Assembly: GCA_948099385.1 (NCBI GenBank)
Contig: CANUEZ040000165.1
Location: forward strand, 9,580,001-9,644,000
Direction of reading: 5' to 3'
Origin: Fasciola hepatica
Lineage: Eukaryota > Platyhelminthes > Trematoda > Plagiorchiida > Fasciolidae
DNA: 64,000 nucleotides
The notes under the pieces were generated by a model, which was not told where the DNA came from, made no database searches, and was given only the letters and a program-made list of their open reading frames with translations. Shown one piece after another: positions 34,301 to 46,700 of this stretch. A program made the position numbers and the translations under genes. Position 1 is the stretch's first letter. Each line of letters begins with the position of its first letter.

Positions 34301-35580
34301 ATGGGCCATTTTGTTAGTAGCTTAGTGGAATTCTTTTACAAGCTAACGTCAATGACGTGAGTTTATTTCTCATCTCTGCTCACTTGTGTGCAATCAGTCG
34401 TGAAGTGATTTGCACAGAAATTGAAACCTGAAAGTTTGCGCTTTACAGCAACTATTTCTATCATCTTTCTCTTCTATGGTGAATTCACTCAGCACGTAAT
34501 ATCCGAACACCAACGTGTTTGCTAAAAGTTTCCTTCAAAGATGTTGGCTGACCAACCATATCTCCTTTAGCCGTATCCTAGTAAACGTGCTTCCACATTC
34601 TTCATTCAGTCCAACGGCAAACATCTCTTTGTCCGTAGCAATACTCACAACTTATCTACGGTTCCCTATTTAACCAGATTCCTCAGAATGTCATAAACGA
34701 ACTGAAAAACAGGCTGATCTGAACATTTCTCCTCTTTTCCATGTATTTTCTCTAATTGTGCCTGTAATAGATAATTATCTAGCTGCTAAATATTCAAAAA
34801 GCAGTCAAGTGACTTGATTTGACTGAATATCATTACTGAATTTTGGTTATTCACATACAGGAAAACATGGTACGATGTTTGCAAAAAACTGAAGCCCTAA
34901 TTCGCTTATCACTAATCATCAATCTCATGTGTGATTTTATTTTCCACAAGAATGGTTTCGTGTATAAAATTTTTTCAGTGGACAAAAAAGTACCCATTCC
35001 TAAAAATATTTCACAAAATCGCAAATCACGAACTCTCTTGAACCTGAACTGCCACTGAAAATACCGATTTAAGGGCCGAATTCCACCAATCAGGGATCAC
35101 AAAGTCACTAGAAAATTGGAAAATTTTCCAAAACAGAAATCATTCGTGTACTCAGTATCCATAATGGAGGCGGAACAAGAATGTTTTTACACGGGTAATT
35201 GCGATCCTGTTCATATCGAGTACCGCTGAGTTGTTAGAAAGTCACTGGATCTTCACTTGGTCTCTGATAGGTAAAAGAATGGACGGGAATCGAATTCGAG
35301 AGAAGCTAATTGTGTCTGCGTAGTGATCATTGTCCACAAAGTAGCCAGCTAGTGATCACTATCCTGCTTGCATTTAGTTTCCACATACGCTCATGAAGGA
35401 GCGGGGAACCGGCTTCGTGCGTACATCAGTAATTTTGCTTTCTTAAATTTACCTTTTACAAAATTTCCGACACTGAACGTTAAATAACTCCTGTTACGGA
35501 GCTTATGCCGTAATATAACCTCATTCGAGTGTTTTTCACCGAAAAAAGAGACTGAAAGTAAATACAAAGAACAGATGCCA
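31346..35580. other. no recognised feature
   Basis: About 4.2 kb of AT-rich sequence. No open frame resembles a known family. Confidence 0.4.
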
Positions 35581-35585
35581 AATTC

Positions 35586-35605
35586 GGATCGATCGATCGA
35601 TCGAT
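35586..35605. repeat. short (GATC)n repeat
   Basis: Five units of GATC, immediately upstream of a tRNA-like stretch. Confidence 0.85.
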
Positions 35606-35612
35606 AAATGCA

Positions 35613-35690
35613 GTCGGCAGTTTGGCGCAGTGGTTATAATCGATAACACCTCGTCACTGGTACAATCGGAGCAACTGCTTCAGAGTTTTT
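35613..35690 (+). repeat. possible tRNA-like SINE head
   Basis: GTCGGCAGTTTGGCGCAGTG reads like a SINE start with an A-box-like TGGCGCAGTGG, but the B box is not recognisable. Confidence 0.3.
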
Positions 35691-35978
35691 CCAGAGTCAT
35701 TTTCGATGAAAATAAATTATTTCACACGTTACCACTGATAGATTTGTCGATGCCAGTTGGCAGATTGAGTCTGACTTTAGCAAACCATTTCCTGATGGAT
35801 AGGTTACCCCAGAACTGCAAAGAGAAACAGTGCTCTTGGTCATCATAATGCTCTAGACGAGGCAAATGAAAGCCTTTATAAAGTGGCAACCCTACAACTA
35901 TTTATGATGTAAACAGGAAATTTATTTGTTCTCGTTATTCCGACTCTTCAGTTCTGAAAGTACGCACTACGTTCTCAC

Positions 35979-36055
35979 GAACAGCCGTGGTCGAATGGTA
36001 TAAGGCTCCATCTCTTCAATGTTCGAACCTCGTGATCGCCGGTCACTTTGGTAGT
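35979..36055 (+). repeat. tRNA-like SINE head
   Basis: CCGTGGTCGAATGGTATAAG (A-box-like) is followed by AATGTTCGAACCTCGTGATC (B-box TTCGAACC core). No full cloverleaf can be drawn. Confidence 0.5.
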
Positions 36056-36059
36056 AGAC

Positions 36060-38245
36060 AGCTATGCATGGTCACCGTAATCAGAATCATGCTTGATACT
36101 TCAGGGCTTTACGTGGCGCTTCTCCAGTACTCCAAATATCAGAGTCATTTTTGCCGGTACTCTGAACAATGAAAGTGATAGGGTACGCGCATGCACCACT
36201 GCACACCTGTCCAAGGAAGAATTAAACCACAGAGAACATTTTGACCCGTGAAAGCAGTAATCCTTTTTGTCAAGTATGTCACTTTTCCACGGTTTGACTA
36301 ATTAAAAAGCTCATCAATGTAAAGCGTGTAAATTTTTAGTGTCAAAACCCTTTGTGAGATGAGCGCGTTCTATCACGTAGTGTTGACAGCAAACAAACTG
36401 TCGTGAACCTACTTGGGTAGCCTGGTAATAAAGTGCGGCCTTGATAAGCTTGCAAACTGCTTTCGATTCCCCACTGGGGTAAAAACAGAACATGGTTCCT
36501 TCGATCAAGAATAGAGCTATTGTATGGAGCAAAGAGCTTTGATCCCCGTCTGGTGGATGATTTCACAAAAGTATTTTTCACCCCAAAACGATCATTAATT
36601 TTGCCTCACATACGCGTTTCCATTCGTTCTTCCTCGAAATGTGTCGTACAGACTTGACAGTTGACTCGGATCTAACCAGCTGACTCTACATTTTGTCGAA
36701 ATTTACTGGACCCTGAGGTATTTAAAATTGTATCTATTCCTCAAGCATACACTTACACCCCGGTAAAACTTACCTTTTTGTGACCAGTAAGTACAAAGCT
36801 ATTTTGGTTTTGGTTTGACAAATATAGTGTGATAAAATCGTTTAATTTCTCACTCGATCAACGCTATCGATCCGCATACATGACAAAATCTGAACACGCA
36901 AATATAACAAGAAGACTTAGATGTTCACATGCCAACTTACACCACAATGCTCCAGATGTGTATTATTTTCTGATTAATCGTATGTTTTTTATCGGGACTT
37001 ATTGCACTTGGTTCACGGTATCATTGATAACACTGCCTCCCCAGCGAGATTGACTGTTATTTAATATAGCTTATATCAACTAGTGTTAAGAGATTTGCGA
37101 ACTCACATTCATTGAAATAAATTACTTTGAGAATTTCTTCTCCCGGGTCACTTTTTGTGAGCTCTCCAAGTTTTACCATAGATCGTGCAAGTGAGTCGAT
37201 AGCCGAAATGATTTGTGTTATGATCTGAATCCCTTCGCGATGATAACAAATGCTCACTCTTGTTGGACACTCATTGCCGTCCCCAAGTCGGTTGAAAGTC
37301 GACGAAGCCCAATTTACTCCACCCTACTTTGCTTTGGCGTGAAGAAGTTTACTAGAAAATCTCACTGGATGAAATGAATGCATCTTGCACGGTCCTTTTC
37401 TACCACAATCCGTACAGAATTGTTGTTTTTGTCTAATAAGTTGGCATTTTGGTATCCATCTCCAACTCGTGACACTGTGTTCTACAAAAATCATGTAAAT
37501 AAACGTTTATTCATTCACCCAAATGATTTCAAACCTTTCTCTTGTGACTTTAACGTAAATGTCAAACAATTAAACAAACCGACTTTTATTTGTTTCATTT
37601 TCCCATCATTACCAGAGAGTATATTGCTTACCCGAGGGAAAAAATGGTATCCTCTAAGTATGTATACGTCACTGGTTCTTTTCCTACTGTGAGGCGTGCC
37701 TGTGTGGTGGTCATTTCAACCAGGATCAGCATTTATTCAGTCGTGACGAAAACGCATGTAGTGAATTGTACCTTTATAGTTTGGAAGGCTAACCATATTC
37801 GACATTTGGTCAAATTCGAACTTCTAGGCATCAGGTTAACTTGTCGCAGTAACTGAGTTCACAAAGTTTCAACCGTGCACAAATCGTCATAAGACTAATG
37901 TTTAGAATGCCTATGTATACGGATTCTTTTATTTCAATGGTATGCTATGGTTGTCTATAGTAAGTCTGGGAAATTATTTTGTCCAGCGAATTTTTGCAAC
38001 CACGACAGACATCATTTACGGAATCTCATTGTCAGTCATTGTTTTTTGCCAACAAAAACACTGAATCATAGAATATCCTTACAGGCTCCCAATGAAAGCA
38101 ATCAAAATCATGCTTTTTGACAGACCATATATCAGGTTAAGTTTGAGGGAATCGGTGAGGACGGGAATATATTTTAATTCAGTTAATTGGTACGACAACC
38201 TGTCGCAGAACTTTAGTCGTGCCAATCGGTCAAGTGAAGGATGCA
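36060..38245. other. no recognised feature
   Basis: AT-rich sequence. The frame at 37378-37692 (104 codons) has no recognisable domain. Confidence 0.4.
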
Positions 38246-38248
38246 TAT

Positions 38249-38300
38249 CAATACTACTACTACTACTGATAATAATAATAACAATAATAATAATAGGTTC
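38249..38300. repeat. CTA/ATA triplet repeat
   Basis: ACTACTACTACTACT passing into AATAATAATAACAATAATAA. Confidence 0.85.
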
Positions 38301-38796
38301 TATTATTCACCAGTGATTTTTGGGTAGACAGAATATTAACGGAAGTACACCGCCAAATTCAATAGGATTTTTGTCCACATTATCGTGATCGGCGAACAAG
38401 AAATACTTACTGGAGCGCTTGTTGATAAGTATCCATGTTTCTAATACTCCTACTCAGAAGAATGTTCTGTTTGTGAATACCGTAGTAATAATAACACTGT
38501 TTAATCTACCTATAATAATCAATATTCCATTTTCCTGCAATCATTGCGAGCCAAACATCGTACTAGCAGGGTAATACCATTCGCAGCTGGTATGAACCTT
38601 CAGATTTTTGTTTCGGTATAGGTGAAAAAGTAAATGTTCCAACTCAGGTTAAGGTCCATGTTGCAGTAAGTCATATAAATGTTATATATATGTACTTCAA
38701 AAATACAGTACATATCATGTCACGCGATAATCAAATCGGTGGTCAAATGAATTGAACCTCACTAGTCTACCGGATGTGGTCCGCTCCGTTCACTTT

Positions 38797-38800
<4 letters not shown>

Positions 38801-38839
<39 letters not shown>
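38801..38839. repeat. (GT)n microsatellite
   Basis: About 19 pure GT units. Confidence 0.98.
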
Positions 38840-38840
<1 letters not shown>

Positions 38841-39207
38841 ATGGGAAGTGAGGAGGTGGTTGCTTAATATAGTTATCCCCGAAGTAAATGAATACGTGAT
38901 CTTCATTTTGTTGTTCCCGCATTTTTACTTCTGTCTGGATCAGCACGGATATCGTGGTGCATCGTCATATAAGTGATCAAATGAGCCTTCCGTTAATACG
39001 GATTTTGACTTTAAGTTCGACATTGACCTCTCAGGTAACCTTGAAATTTCACAACCCCTAACTCTGTAAACTTATAGTTCGGGTTTTTTGTGATTACCTC
39101 CAAATATGGAAAGACCCTGGTTCAAACCCTGGATGTTGCGGTGGATATGCACCACGGATGAGTTCTAACTAGAGTGAAACTCGAATTTGGTGCTTTCGAG
39201 TAGTCGC

Positions 39208-39230
39208 GGGGGGGGGGGGGGGGGAGGGGG
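39208..39230 (+). repeat. poly(G) run interrupted once
   Basis: Seventeen G, one A, five G. A quadruplex candidate; no context suggests a function. Confidence 0.9.
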
Positions 39231-39594
39231 TCCGATAACCTGAGATTTGTGCGCGAAAGATGAGGTCCAGAAGCAGTTGGCCAAACAAAGTATCATCAAT
39301 CTCACACACCACCTGCAAGTGTTCGTAAGACGGGCACTCTGATACGTGTTCAGTTTCTCCCAATTTTCGTCGATTCTTATCCCAATAATGCTCATTTCAA
39401 AGGCGTTATCGTACATCCCCTGGCTGGTTGATTCGAATGCGAATAACGGAAGAATGGAGTATTTTTCCGCTCGCCAAAGTTCGTTCTAGACTGAACTATG
39501 CGGACAAGCCCCAGTAGATTCTAGCCACCCACATGAGGATTGGCAAATGCTTAAACAATTAAAATTCTACTTCAGTTTAAAATTATTTTCTAAA

Positions 39595-39737
39595 AATATT
39601 GGTACAATGCAGCAAGAAGGAAGTTGAGGAATAGCAAAATCTGCCAAGTGGAAAAACACCGGCACCGGAAGAACTTAAACTTGAGACTACAATTTCCAAA
39701 GCCAGTCATGATAACTGTTCGATCACCGCCGACTAAA
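39595..39737 (-). repeat. tRNA-derived SINE, family B, diverged
   Basis: On the minus strand it starts AGTCGGCGGTGATCGAACAG and ends with TTCTTGCTGCATTGTACCAA, following the family layout. The B box is worn away. Confidence 0.55.
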
Positions 39738-39839
39738 TGCCTTCCTGACAAGCGGCAAGGATATGGTTTAACAAAAGTTGTTGGGAAGAATGAAATTAGG
39801 TTTAGCAAAGTGGAACAAAAAGAAAATCAGTGGTAGGTT

Positions 39840-41050
39840 GTGAACAAATCAGTCTACTGGTGTTATAGATTGATGAAATTTACATAGCCTTTAGTTCAGC
39901 ATCATTTATCGATGGATGCATGAAAAACAGAAAGACATTTTCAAAATTATTCTGTCACCCTGCAACGAAAAATCAGTGTGCATCATCTTATCTGTAGGAT
40001 AAATACATAGTTTTTAAGTGAATAGATGAAGAAATTGAAAAGAATTCACATTCTGTGGGCTTAAGTTGGACGGTTGTCCCCGATAGACTGACCAGAAAAA
40101 GTGCCACGAATTTTCTGATATCCATCATGAACCAAAACATGCAGGTGGCCTTCTTCCAAAAAAACTTTGTGTGTGTACTATCTCCATGATTTTATGAAAG
40201 AGGTTTCTTGCACATTCTCCATGGTTTACGGGCTTATACCTTAGTAAATATCTGGTGAGTTTCAAAGGTAGAACTCCCGTCTTAACCTTGTCATGTATTA
40301 GACTGTCATCCGTTCCTTCATATTAGCATTAACTCAACCATATGAAGTATACCAGTCAGCTTCGTCGGCTATCTGGAACATAAGGTCATATTTATCTTGT
40401 TGATCCAAGCCTTTGGATAAAGACAAACACAAACATGATCTACAGAGCTGATCAGAACGTGTCGAACCGTATTTGCCACAGACAGTGGGAATTTTACTGG
40501 ATGACACAGCCTTTTATGTTCCACGAAAAGATATGCCACTTCAGTAATCTCGACCTAGAACCGACCGATCGGAAAACCAACTACGATCTGCAAAACCAGA
40601 CTTGGTCAGGAAATGACTAGTCTCCGCGGTCAAAATAATTTCATTCTGCTTTGGACCTTCCAAACAACTATCAGATAGACATTTTCCATAACCACTCCGA
40701 TGACAGCAAATCTACCAATCATTTTAGTCACTGTGTAAGCAATAACTGATGTTGTATGCATAAAACTGGCTGTTAGTCAGATGATATCGGTACTATCCAT
40801 CCTATTATTCTCGTGGTTGAAAAGAGCAATTTATTCCAATCTGTCAGAGTCTGAAATGTGGGACTTCCATTCTATTTGGCTTCTTTGGTTCAAAGTTTGC
40901 TACCGACACTTATAATCAGATTCGAGTTAGTGATAACCTAATTAGTCATTAGCTTTCGTTGGTTGTCACTTGATATTTGAACAAAGTAAAAACGGAGATA
41001 TGAGAAGAATAACTCATTCTGGCTGATGCTCTCTCGAGTTCCTGGTCAAC
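39840..41050. other. no recognised feature
   Basis: AT-rich; nothing recognised. Confidence 0.4.
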
Positions 41051-41054
41051 TTTC

Positions 41055-41260
41055 TAAGTCCATGAAACGATTCATCGTGAATAGTATCAATACTCAGTTC
41101 ATCACGGAAGCGCCACTCTACATCTGTTTTACCTTGGTTGTTCGGAATCATCAGCTACAATCCAGATCCATTGAGCCAGCACTGGGACTCGAACCCGTGA
41201 CGAACGATAGTGGGTCAATCACCTAGTCACCAGATTTACCGGGCTAACTCCCAGTTCTAG
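41055..41260 (-). repeat. hammerhead SINE family A, minus copy with decayed core
   Basis: On the minus strand: GGGAGTTAGCCCGGTAAATC head, CACGGGTTCGAGTCCCAGTG with a perfect B box, then CTGATGA (41150-41144), stem II TTCC...AAGG and TAAA where GAAA is expected. The loss of G12 makes it inactive. The tail GTGATGAACTGAGTATTGAT matches other family-A copies. Confidence 0.72.
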
Positions 41261-41264
41261 TCGG

Positions 41265-42790
41265 AGAAACCTTCAGATTTACAAAGCTTGGGTGGAGCAT
41301 GGAAAATCGGGACGGGTAAACCACGGAGATGAATAGCGAGTCCATCATATGGGTGGTAGTTGTATTTGATCTTGCAATAACGGAAATTAGATTGGAACAA
41401 ATGTGTGAAGTAAGGCTACGTATTAGGTTGATGACTTCTTTCATTCAACGAAAACAGGTAGGAGTAAGACGCGGTTAGAAGGGTGCCTGAAAGTTAACAC
41501 GACAAACGAAGCTGAACCAAAACTTCCTTTGCAAACACAAATCCGACTGGAGCTTGGGTATGGCCAGAATATCAGTGAATCGTTTGAAATAAATGCTATG
41601 ACCGAATCACATCGAACATCAGCTTCCATAGTTAGCTTGTGACGGAACTCGCGCGTAGCTTAACCTCAAAGAGCATGAGGTTCTTTGACAGACACGTGTT
41701 CATCTAGATGAACTCTGTATTCCGCCTTGTTCAATAATGCGTCAGCTCACAGGTGGAATCCATGGTAACATACTGGGAAACTGTTCTGAATTTTCAAACA
41801 GCATCAGTTTCTTACCTGGGATATCTACCTGTGATGCTATTCGAACTCGCCCTAGTAGACTTACTTGTATTTAGTATGGTCACACGTGGCGTCGGTTTGT
41901 CCCGTTATCAATGCGAATTTGGTGTTGTAACTACATGAGGATTCATTCCAATAGGAGTTAAAATCTCCCCCAACCGAAATCGACGGAAGATGAAATCATA
42001 CGTTTGCTCTCTCCTATGCAAATCAAAATGTGGCATGAACAAAAACTGTTTGGGGACAGAATGAATTCACCTGCTTTCTGTAAGGGGTCACAAAGGTTTG
42101 CATACATTCTTGTAAAGGTTATTTCAAAGTGAACTGGGCGCATACGAACACAAATACCCCTCCCATTTGACAGTAAACAAGTGGTTTACACGTTGAAGTT
42201 TTGCCAGGCACTTTCAGATCGAACGAATCAACGAGGTTTGCAGGCAACGAACAAACAGAAAAACCTGCCAAATTATATCGAGTCTAAGCTGGCCACAAAT
42301 TCTAAATATTTGTGCAGGTTGTGTCTATATCATCAAATAGCACTTGCCTCGAAAAATTGTTGTAAGCGATGGTTTCCCAGGCAACGTTCACCCAAAATGC
42401 CTATTTGGAGTTGTTATTCTTTTTTAGAAAAGGCATTTCATTGTAGTGAAATGGAGCTGATGTGAAACTTTTAGGTGACAAGAATCGAACAATTTGAAAC
42501 AGATTCTGAAATCCGAAAATACACTTGTTCTTTGGTTCTTCTGATTTACGCTAATAATTGCTTTGAAAAGAAGTTAATTCGCCGAGAAAATAGATCGGCT
42601 TGTCTAAATTAGATTCAGAAAACATTCATCTCATGTAGGCTAGCATTATTCACATCCCCGTCGGGGTCTACATCAAAATGTATCACATCCTTTTTTCTGC
42701 TCTTCTTCGGATAACTTTGGTATAAGCACACTTTTATTCTACATCGTTATAATCGTTCTTCGCTGTGATTTCAACTACACTTCAGCATTT
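41265..42790. other. no recognised feature
   Basis: AT-rich; nothing recognised. Confidence 0.4.
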
Positions 42791-42797
42791 GCAGTTG

Positions 42798-43048
42798 AGT
42801 AGTAGGAGATTAGATTTGTATATAATATGATTCATCATGCAGCTTGAACGCTCAACTCACCATTGAAAACCATGGAAGCACTGTACAGCTGTTTCATCCT
42901 TGTTGGGAATCATCAGCAGTGCACATCCACCGAGCCCCCACGGGGACTCGAACCCGGGGTGAACGATTGTGAATCAAACACCTCAACCACAAGGCTATCC
43001 GGGCTGGCTCTCAACGGTTTGTTGAACATCTACACTACATGATATAGC
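42798..43048 (-). repeat. hammerhead SINE family A, reference copy
   Basis: Read on the minus strand the unit runs: GTAGATGTTCAACAAACCG, GAGAGCCAGCCCGG, an A-box region TAGCCTTGTGGTTGAGG (42997-42981), a perfect B box GGTTCGAGTCC (42954-42944), GGGGGCTCGGTGGATGTGC, the hammerhead, then TTCCATGGTTTTCAATGGTG, the AAGCTGCATGATGAATCATA tail and a CTAATCTCCTACTAC end. The design, a tRNA-like pol III promoter followed by a hammerhead, is that of the schistosome Sm-alpha retroposons. It encodes no protein and would depend on a LINE or other reverse transcriptase in trans. Confidence 0.82.
42878..42922 (-). ncRNA. hammerhead ribozyme, complete
   Basis: On the minus strand: helix I 5' strand GCACTG (42922-42917), CTGATGA (42916-42910), stem II TCC/GGA with loop CAACAA and a U.U pair at its base, GAAA (42895-42892), helix III ACAGCTGT (42892-42885, three pairs plus a two-base turn, or a palindrome that could pair in a dimer), A at the cleavage position (42884), and helix I 3' strand CAGTGC (42883-42878), which pairs perfectly over six bases with the 5' strand. 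Every conserved core base is present. The U.U in place of the usual G-C next to A9/G12 is the only weakness. Confidence 0.8.
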
Positions 43049-43175
43049 ACCCTTCCGTCACTGGTTTTGAACGGTAACAACCGGCTTCCCGCACAGCGAT
43101 CGACTCCTATGATGGATGACTTCTCTGTAGGGGCCTAAGTACAGCGAAGGCATTCCGTTATGAACAACCTACAAC

Positions 43176-43260
43176 AAGGATGAAACAGCTGTACAGTGTT
43201 TCGATGATTTTCAATGGTGAGTTGAGCGTTGAAGCTGCATGATGAATCATATTATACTCT
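43176..43260 (+). repeat. hammerhead SINE family A, 5'-truncated plus copy
   Basis: Contains GAAACAGCTGTACAGTG and the 3' tail AATGGTGAGTTGAGCGTTGA, but lacks everything upstream of the stem II loop, including CTGATGA. It is therefore a half ribozyme. Confidence 0.75.
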
Positions 43261-43347
43261 TCAGTACTCGAGGGTGAATTCGCCTAGAAAGCTTTGAACT
43301 TTCCCCACCGATAGTGTGCACTGAACATTTATGATCGTGCCTATGAG

Positions 43348-43615
43348 TGGTAGAAGATTAGATATCTGTATATTATGATAATATGATTTAGTGTACATGT
43401 TCTACAAACTATTGAGAGCCAGCCCGGGTAGCCCGGTAGTGGGTAGTCCAAATTAGGATCGTTCAACCCGGAATTTGATCCCCCGGTTTTGGAGGACCCG
43501 ATGAGGATGCGCTCTGCAATTGATGAATCCTAATGAGAATTAAGCAGTGGTACAGTGATTTCATGATCAGCAGTGATGAGTTGAGCATTGGTACTGCGTG
43601 GGGAATCACCTGGCG
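43348..43615. repeat. further family-A pieces: minus tail, then a decayed plus copy
   Basis: 43348-43392 matches the family-A tail in minus orientation (GGTAGAAGATTAGATATCTG). It is directly followed by a plus copy beginning ACATGTTCTACAAACTATTG, GAGAGCCAGCCCGGGTAGCC, with TTGATGA for CTGATGA at about 43520, no GAAA box, and a GTGATGAGTTGAGCATTGGT tail. The hammerhead is dead. Confidence 0.7.
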
Positions 43616-43619
43616 CGCT

Positions 43620-46265
43620 TTTCATTCTCTCGGTAGAGTATTTTTGTGACACCCTAGCTGGCACAACGTGCCCCGTGAATTGTGTATGATGTATTGTATT
43701 GAAGTTTTTGAATTGGAGAAAAGTTGCCGTACGGGTTGGTTAGTTAAATGTGGGGCCCATTAGAGAACTCTCTCCCTTTTGCCACGGTTTTCGAAGAGCA
43801 GAAGTGAAACGACTTGTTTGTCTCGTGTTCTTTGGTAAAGACTCATATGTATCAACTCGCTAGCTATTTAAAATTTCCTAATTTGAACTTGTGTTGCAGA
43901 ACTAGAGATCAACAGTCATGGTCAAAACTCCTGCAACCAAACCCTGTTACCGAAACTACTTCGTTTTCTAAAAGTACCATTGACGTTTCACATCGTCCCC
44001 CTAATTTGGTTTACAATTTCTAAAAGACCGTAGTTCACGGGGTTTCCGTTCTCGAAAGTGAGAATCACTATGCGAAAGTTTTAAAGCACACAGCAATACC
44101 ATCCTTGGGTCACACTTCAGCGGGTAGTCAATACCCATGCACCATTTTATACCCAATGGTTAGAGACTGTTATCCCTAGATCATTCGATAGTAAAATGGT
44201 CGTAAGAAAGGTTAGCCATTGTAACTGAAACATCGGCTGACTGCCATTAATTCCGGCAACACTGTGGTACCCAACAGTAACTACTCACCAGTGGGAAAAA
44301 ATGGTAACAAAAAGTATTGATAACAACACTAACGAGGATGGCAATAATACTTCACATTGTCCCTTGACATGCCTTCTCCGTCCAAAAATCTGCCGATAAA
44401 TGATTGGTCTTATCTGTCATTAATCATCATTACCAAAAGAAGTCTAGACTGGAATCAGAATGACACTGACAAGGTTCCGACCAAGTCGTTAACGCCCTAA
44501 TTCATACCGCTGGTGTCAAAAATTGGGAAAGGATAACTTCTGGTATGTTTCACGACGACAAGAAGTTATTCTATATGAGACGGAAGAACTTCCGGTGAGA
44601 GAAGAAAAATAGCTTTCAGCAAAAAAGGGTTACAAATACGTTATTTTGTTGCCATGAATGGTTATCTACTTAGCTATAAAATTGACTTAAATCCTGCTGA
44701 TGTGTCCCAGAACAATCGGTTGTCTCGGAAAACGCCCTGCTGAAGTTTTGTCCTGCCGTGGTTTGTCACTTCTGTTTATGTACATCGCAGTTTGATGGGT
44801 ACAGGCATCCGTGTCCATGTATTCACTTCACAATCCATTTCTAATTTTCTGCCGGAAATGGGATACCCTAAAGATACGAAGCAAATTGTCCACTATTAAG
44901 TGAATGGTTTGGATAGTTGTCGTATGACAGTTAGCATGTCCCAAAACGTAGGGTACCAAAGAGAGCTGACTGCCCGGTTAGTCCTGATTTCCTCTCTGTC
45001 TATTCAAAAGGCACATCTATTATCAGATGCACTATTCTTTAAGAACCAAAGGCTAAGCTATCTTGATCGAGTGAATTTCTTCATGTGATTTAGTTTCTTT
45101 TCAAGAAGAATTCAAGTGGCTTCAAGCAAGTAGCATTGTGCACCTGAAGATGAATATTTATCTGCTACATTATCACTGCACCACGATAAAAAATCTGAAT
45201 GCAGGTACGTATGAAGGAGGTGTTCTTCCTCACACTTTTCGTTAGTGACAATTCTGGAGGCTACTGTGAAGCTAACAACGATTTTGTTTATCGTTGGTAC
45301 TGGCAAACAAAGGTTCATACAAGGATAACGGTACATTTACTGAGATTCAAATCAAGGGAAAGTAACTGACCAACAATTTCAGATAAAGTTTAGGGATTCA
45401 ATTAGAGGATCAATCAGATTGACCAAAAATAGGTTGCTATTCAATCAAACTATCTTCCAGCGAGACCGAAAATCCCCGCACCCCCTCCCCTTCCTACATC
45501 GTCTGCTCTTTTCCCCTCAACTAAATAAGGCAGTACACAGATTTATTGACCGAGGGTAGTGCTGATCCGTAGGGGTGTTATACGTCCGTTGAATACAGTC
45601 GAATGTACATTGTTGGAACCGTCGGACTTTTTGGGCTAACCCTTCGAAATGGCCATTATTATGAAATCACTTTTGAGGCGGAATTTTTCAAACTATATCA
45701 CATTTATGTTGATACTCGAACAGACTGGTGTTAATCATTTTTTCCGTTTGCAAGTTCTGTGAAATAGATCATTTTGTTCCATCGTATTTTTCATCCAAAG
45801 TGACATGGAAAAAGGGACTTTTTCAGTCTAATGAGTAGTATGTGTGTACATAAGTAAAAACAAAGCCAAGTCTGTTCTGGCACTACCATTAACAAGTGTG
45901 GTATCTGAGTGCGTCCAGCGCATCCTAAGTCCGTTGGACATCAAAGCTGTCCCCTAACAGGCCGTCACCCCAAAGGTTGGTTAGTCATTCAATGGCATAG
46001 AAAGCGTGAATCAGCGCAATCGATCAGGTGTAGCTTTGGCCAACCCTTCCCATTCCTGGGACTTTGACAGAAAAAAGCACTGGTTATTCAAGCAAACGAA
46101 ATTGGCGCTAGCATACGCGAACACAGTCCTGCCCTACTGCACGCTGATCCATCTTGACAGTTATCGGACCACCAGAAGCCCCCCAGTAAAACAGTAGATG
46201 AAACGTTTGGGAGTATCTTTGTACTGCGAACAACCGAAATAGCCGGGACCGTTCCTATGAAATGA
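43620..46265. other. no recognised feature
   Basis: About 2.6 kb of AT-rich sequence. Nothing recognised. Confidence 0.4.
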
Positions 46266-46267
46266 TT

Positions 46268-46375
46268 AATTATGCCTTACAGACGCAGAGCTCACCATTA
46301 ATGAATATGGAACAGCCAAACAACTATTTCAACTAAACTGTTAGTAATCCTCAGCTCTAATGTGTGTACGCCGAA
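46268..46375 (-). repeat. hammerhead SINE family A, minus fragment, decayed
   Basis: On the minus strand: CTGAGGA where CTGATGA is expected, a stem II-like stretch, a surviving GAAA, then TAGTTGT and the tail motif TTAATGGTGAGCT. Head not recognisable. Confidence 0.55.
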
Positions 46376-46607
46376 CCTCAACAGGTAATCAAATCCAAAA
46401 CGAAGGAGTATGTGTTGCTTGCAATACGTTCGTTTCGTTGAGACACCTACTGAAAAGAAGCTAATCAAGAGAAGATCGTTCGCTGTGCAGACGATGATGA
46501 CTAGGTATAGTACTGACGGGGAAATGCGACCTTTGAAACCCGGCTCGGCTGGTCTCAACTTTACCATGTTGGGACTTAGCGAATACGGGCTGCCGCGTCT
46601 GCGGCCA

Positions 46608-46700
46608 AGTCTGTTATTATTGTTGTTGCTGGTGCTGCTGTTGTCGTTGTCGTTGTGGTTTTAATTATTGTTATTAGTGGTGGGGGTGGTGCCGCAATCA
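46608..46700 (+). repeat. degenerate TTG/CTG/TTA triplet stretch
   Basis: Triplet-like run TTATTATTGTTGTTGCTGG continuing as TTGTCGTTGTCGTTGTGG, then GGTGGGGGTGGTG. Its leucine-rich reading is an artefact. Confidence 0.6.

Larger units (their letters stand above)
42798..43260. repeat. composite repeat: two hammerhead SINEs facing each other around a spacer (copy 2)
   Basis: The minus-strand unit occupies 42798-43048 and is the best-preserved family-A copy. A spacer at 43049-43145 is homologous to the one in the composite at 24862-25431. A plus-strand unit starts abruptly at about 43176, inside the stem II loop of its hammerhead (AACAAGGATGAAACAGCTG), and runs to about 43260. The outer 75-80 bases on each side are thus long inverted repeats (42830-42905 against 43176-43250). 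Confidence 0.8.

Noticed and set aside
35586..35605. Regulatory palindrome (GATC)n
   Set aside because: Five perfect units are explained as a short tetranucleotide repeat; no context suggests regulation.
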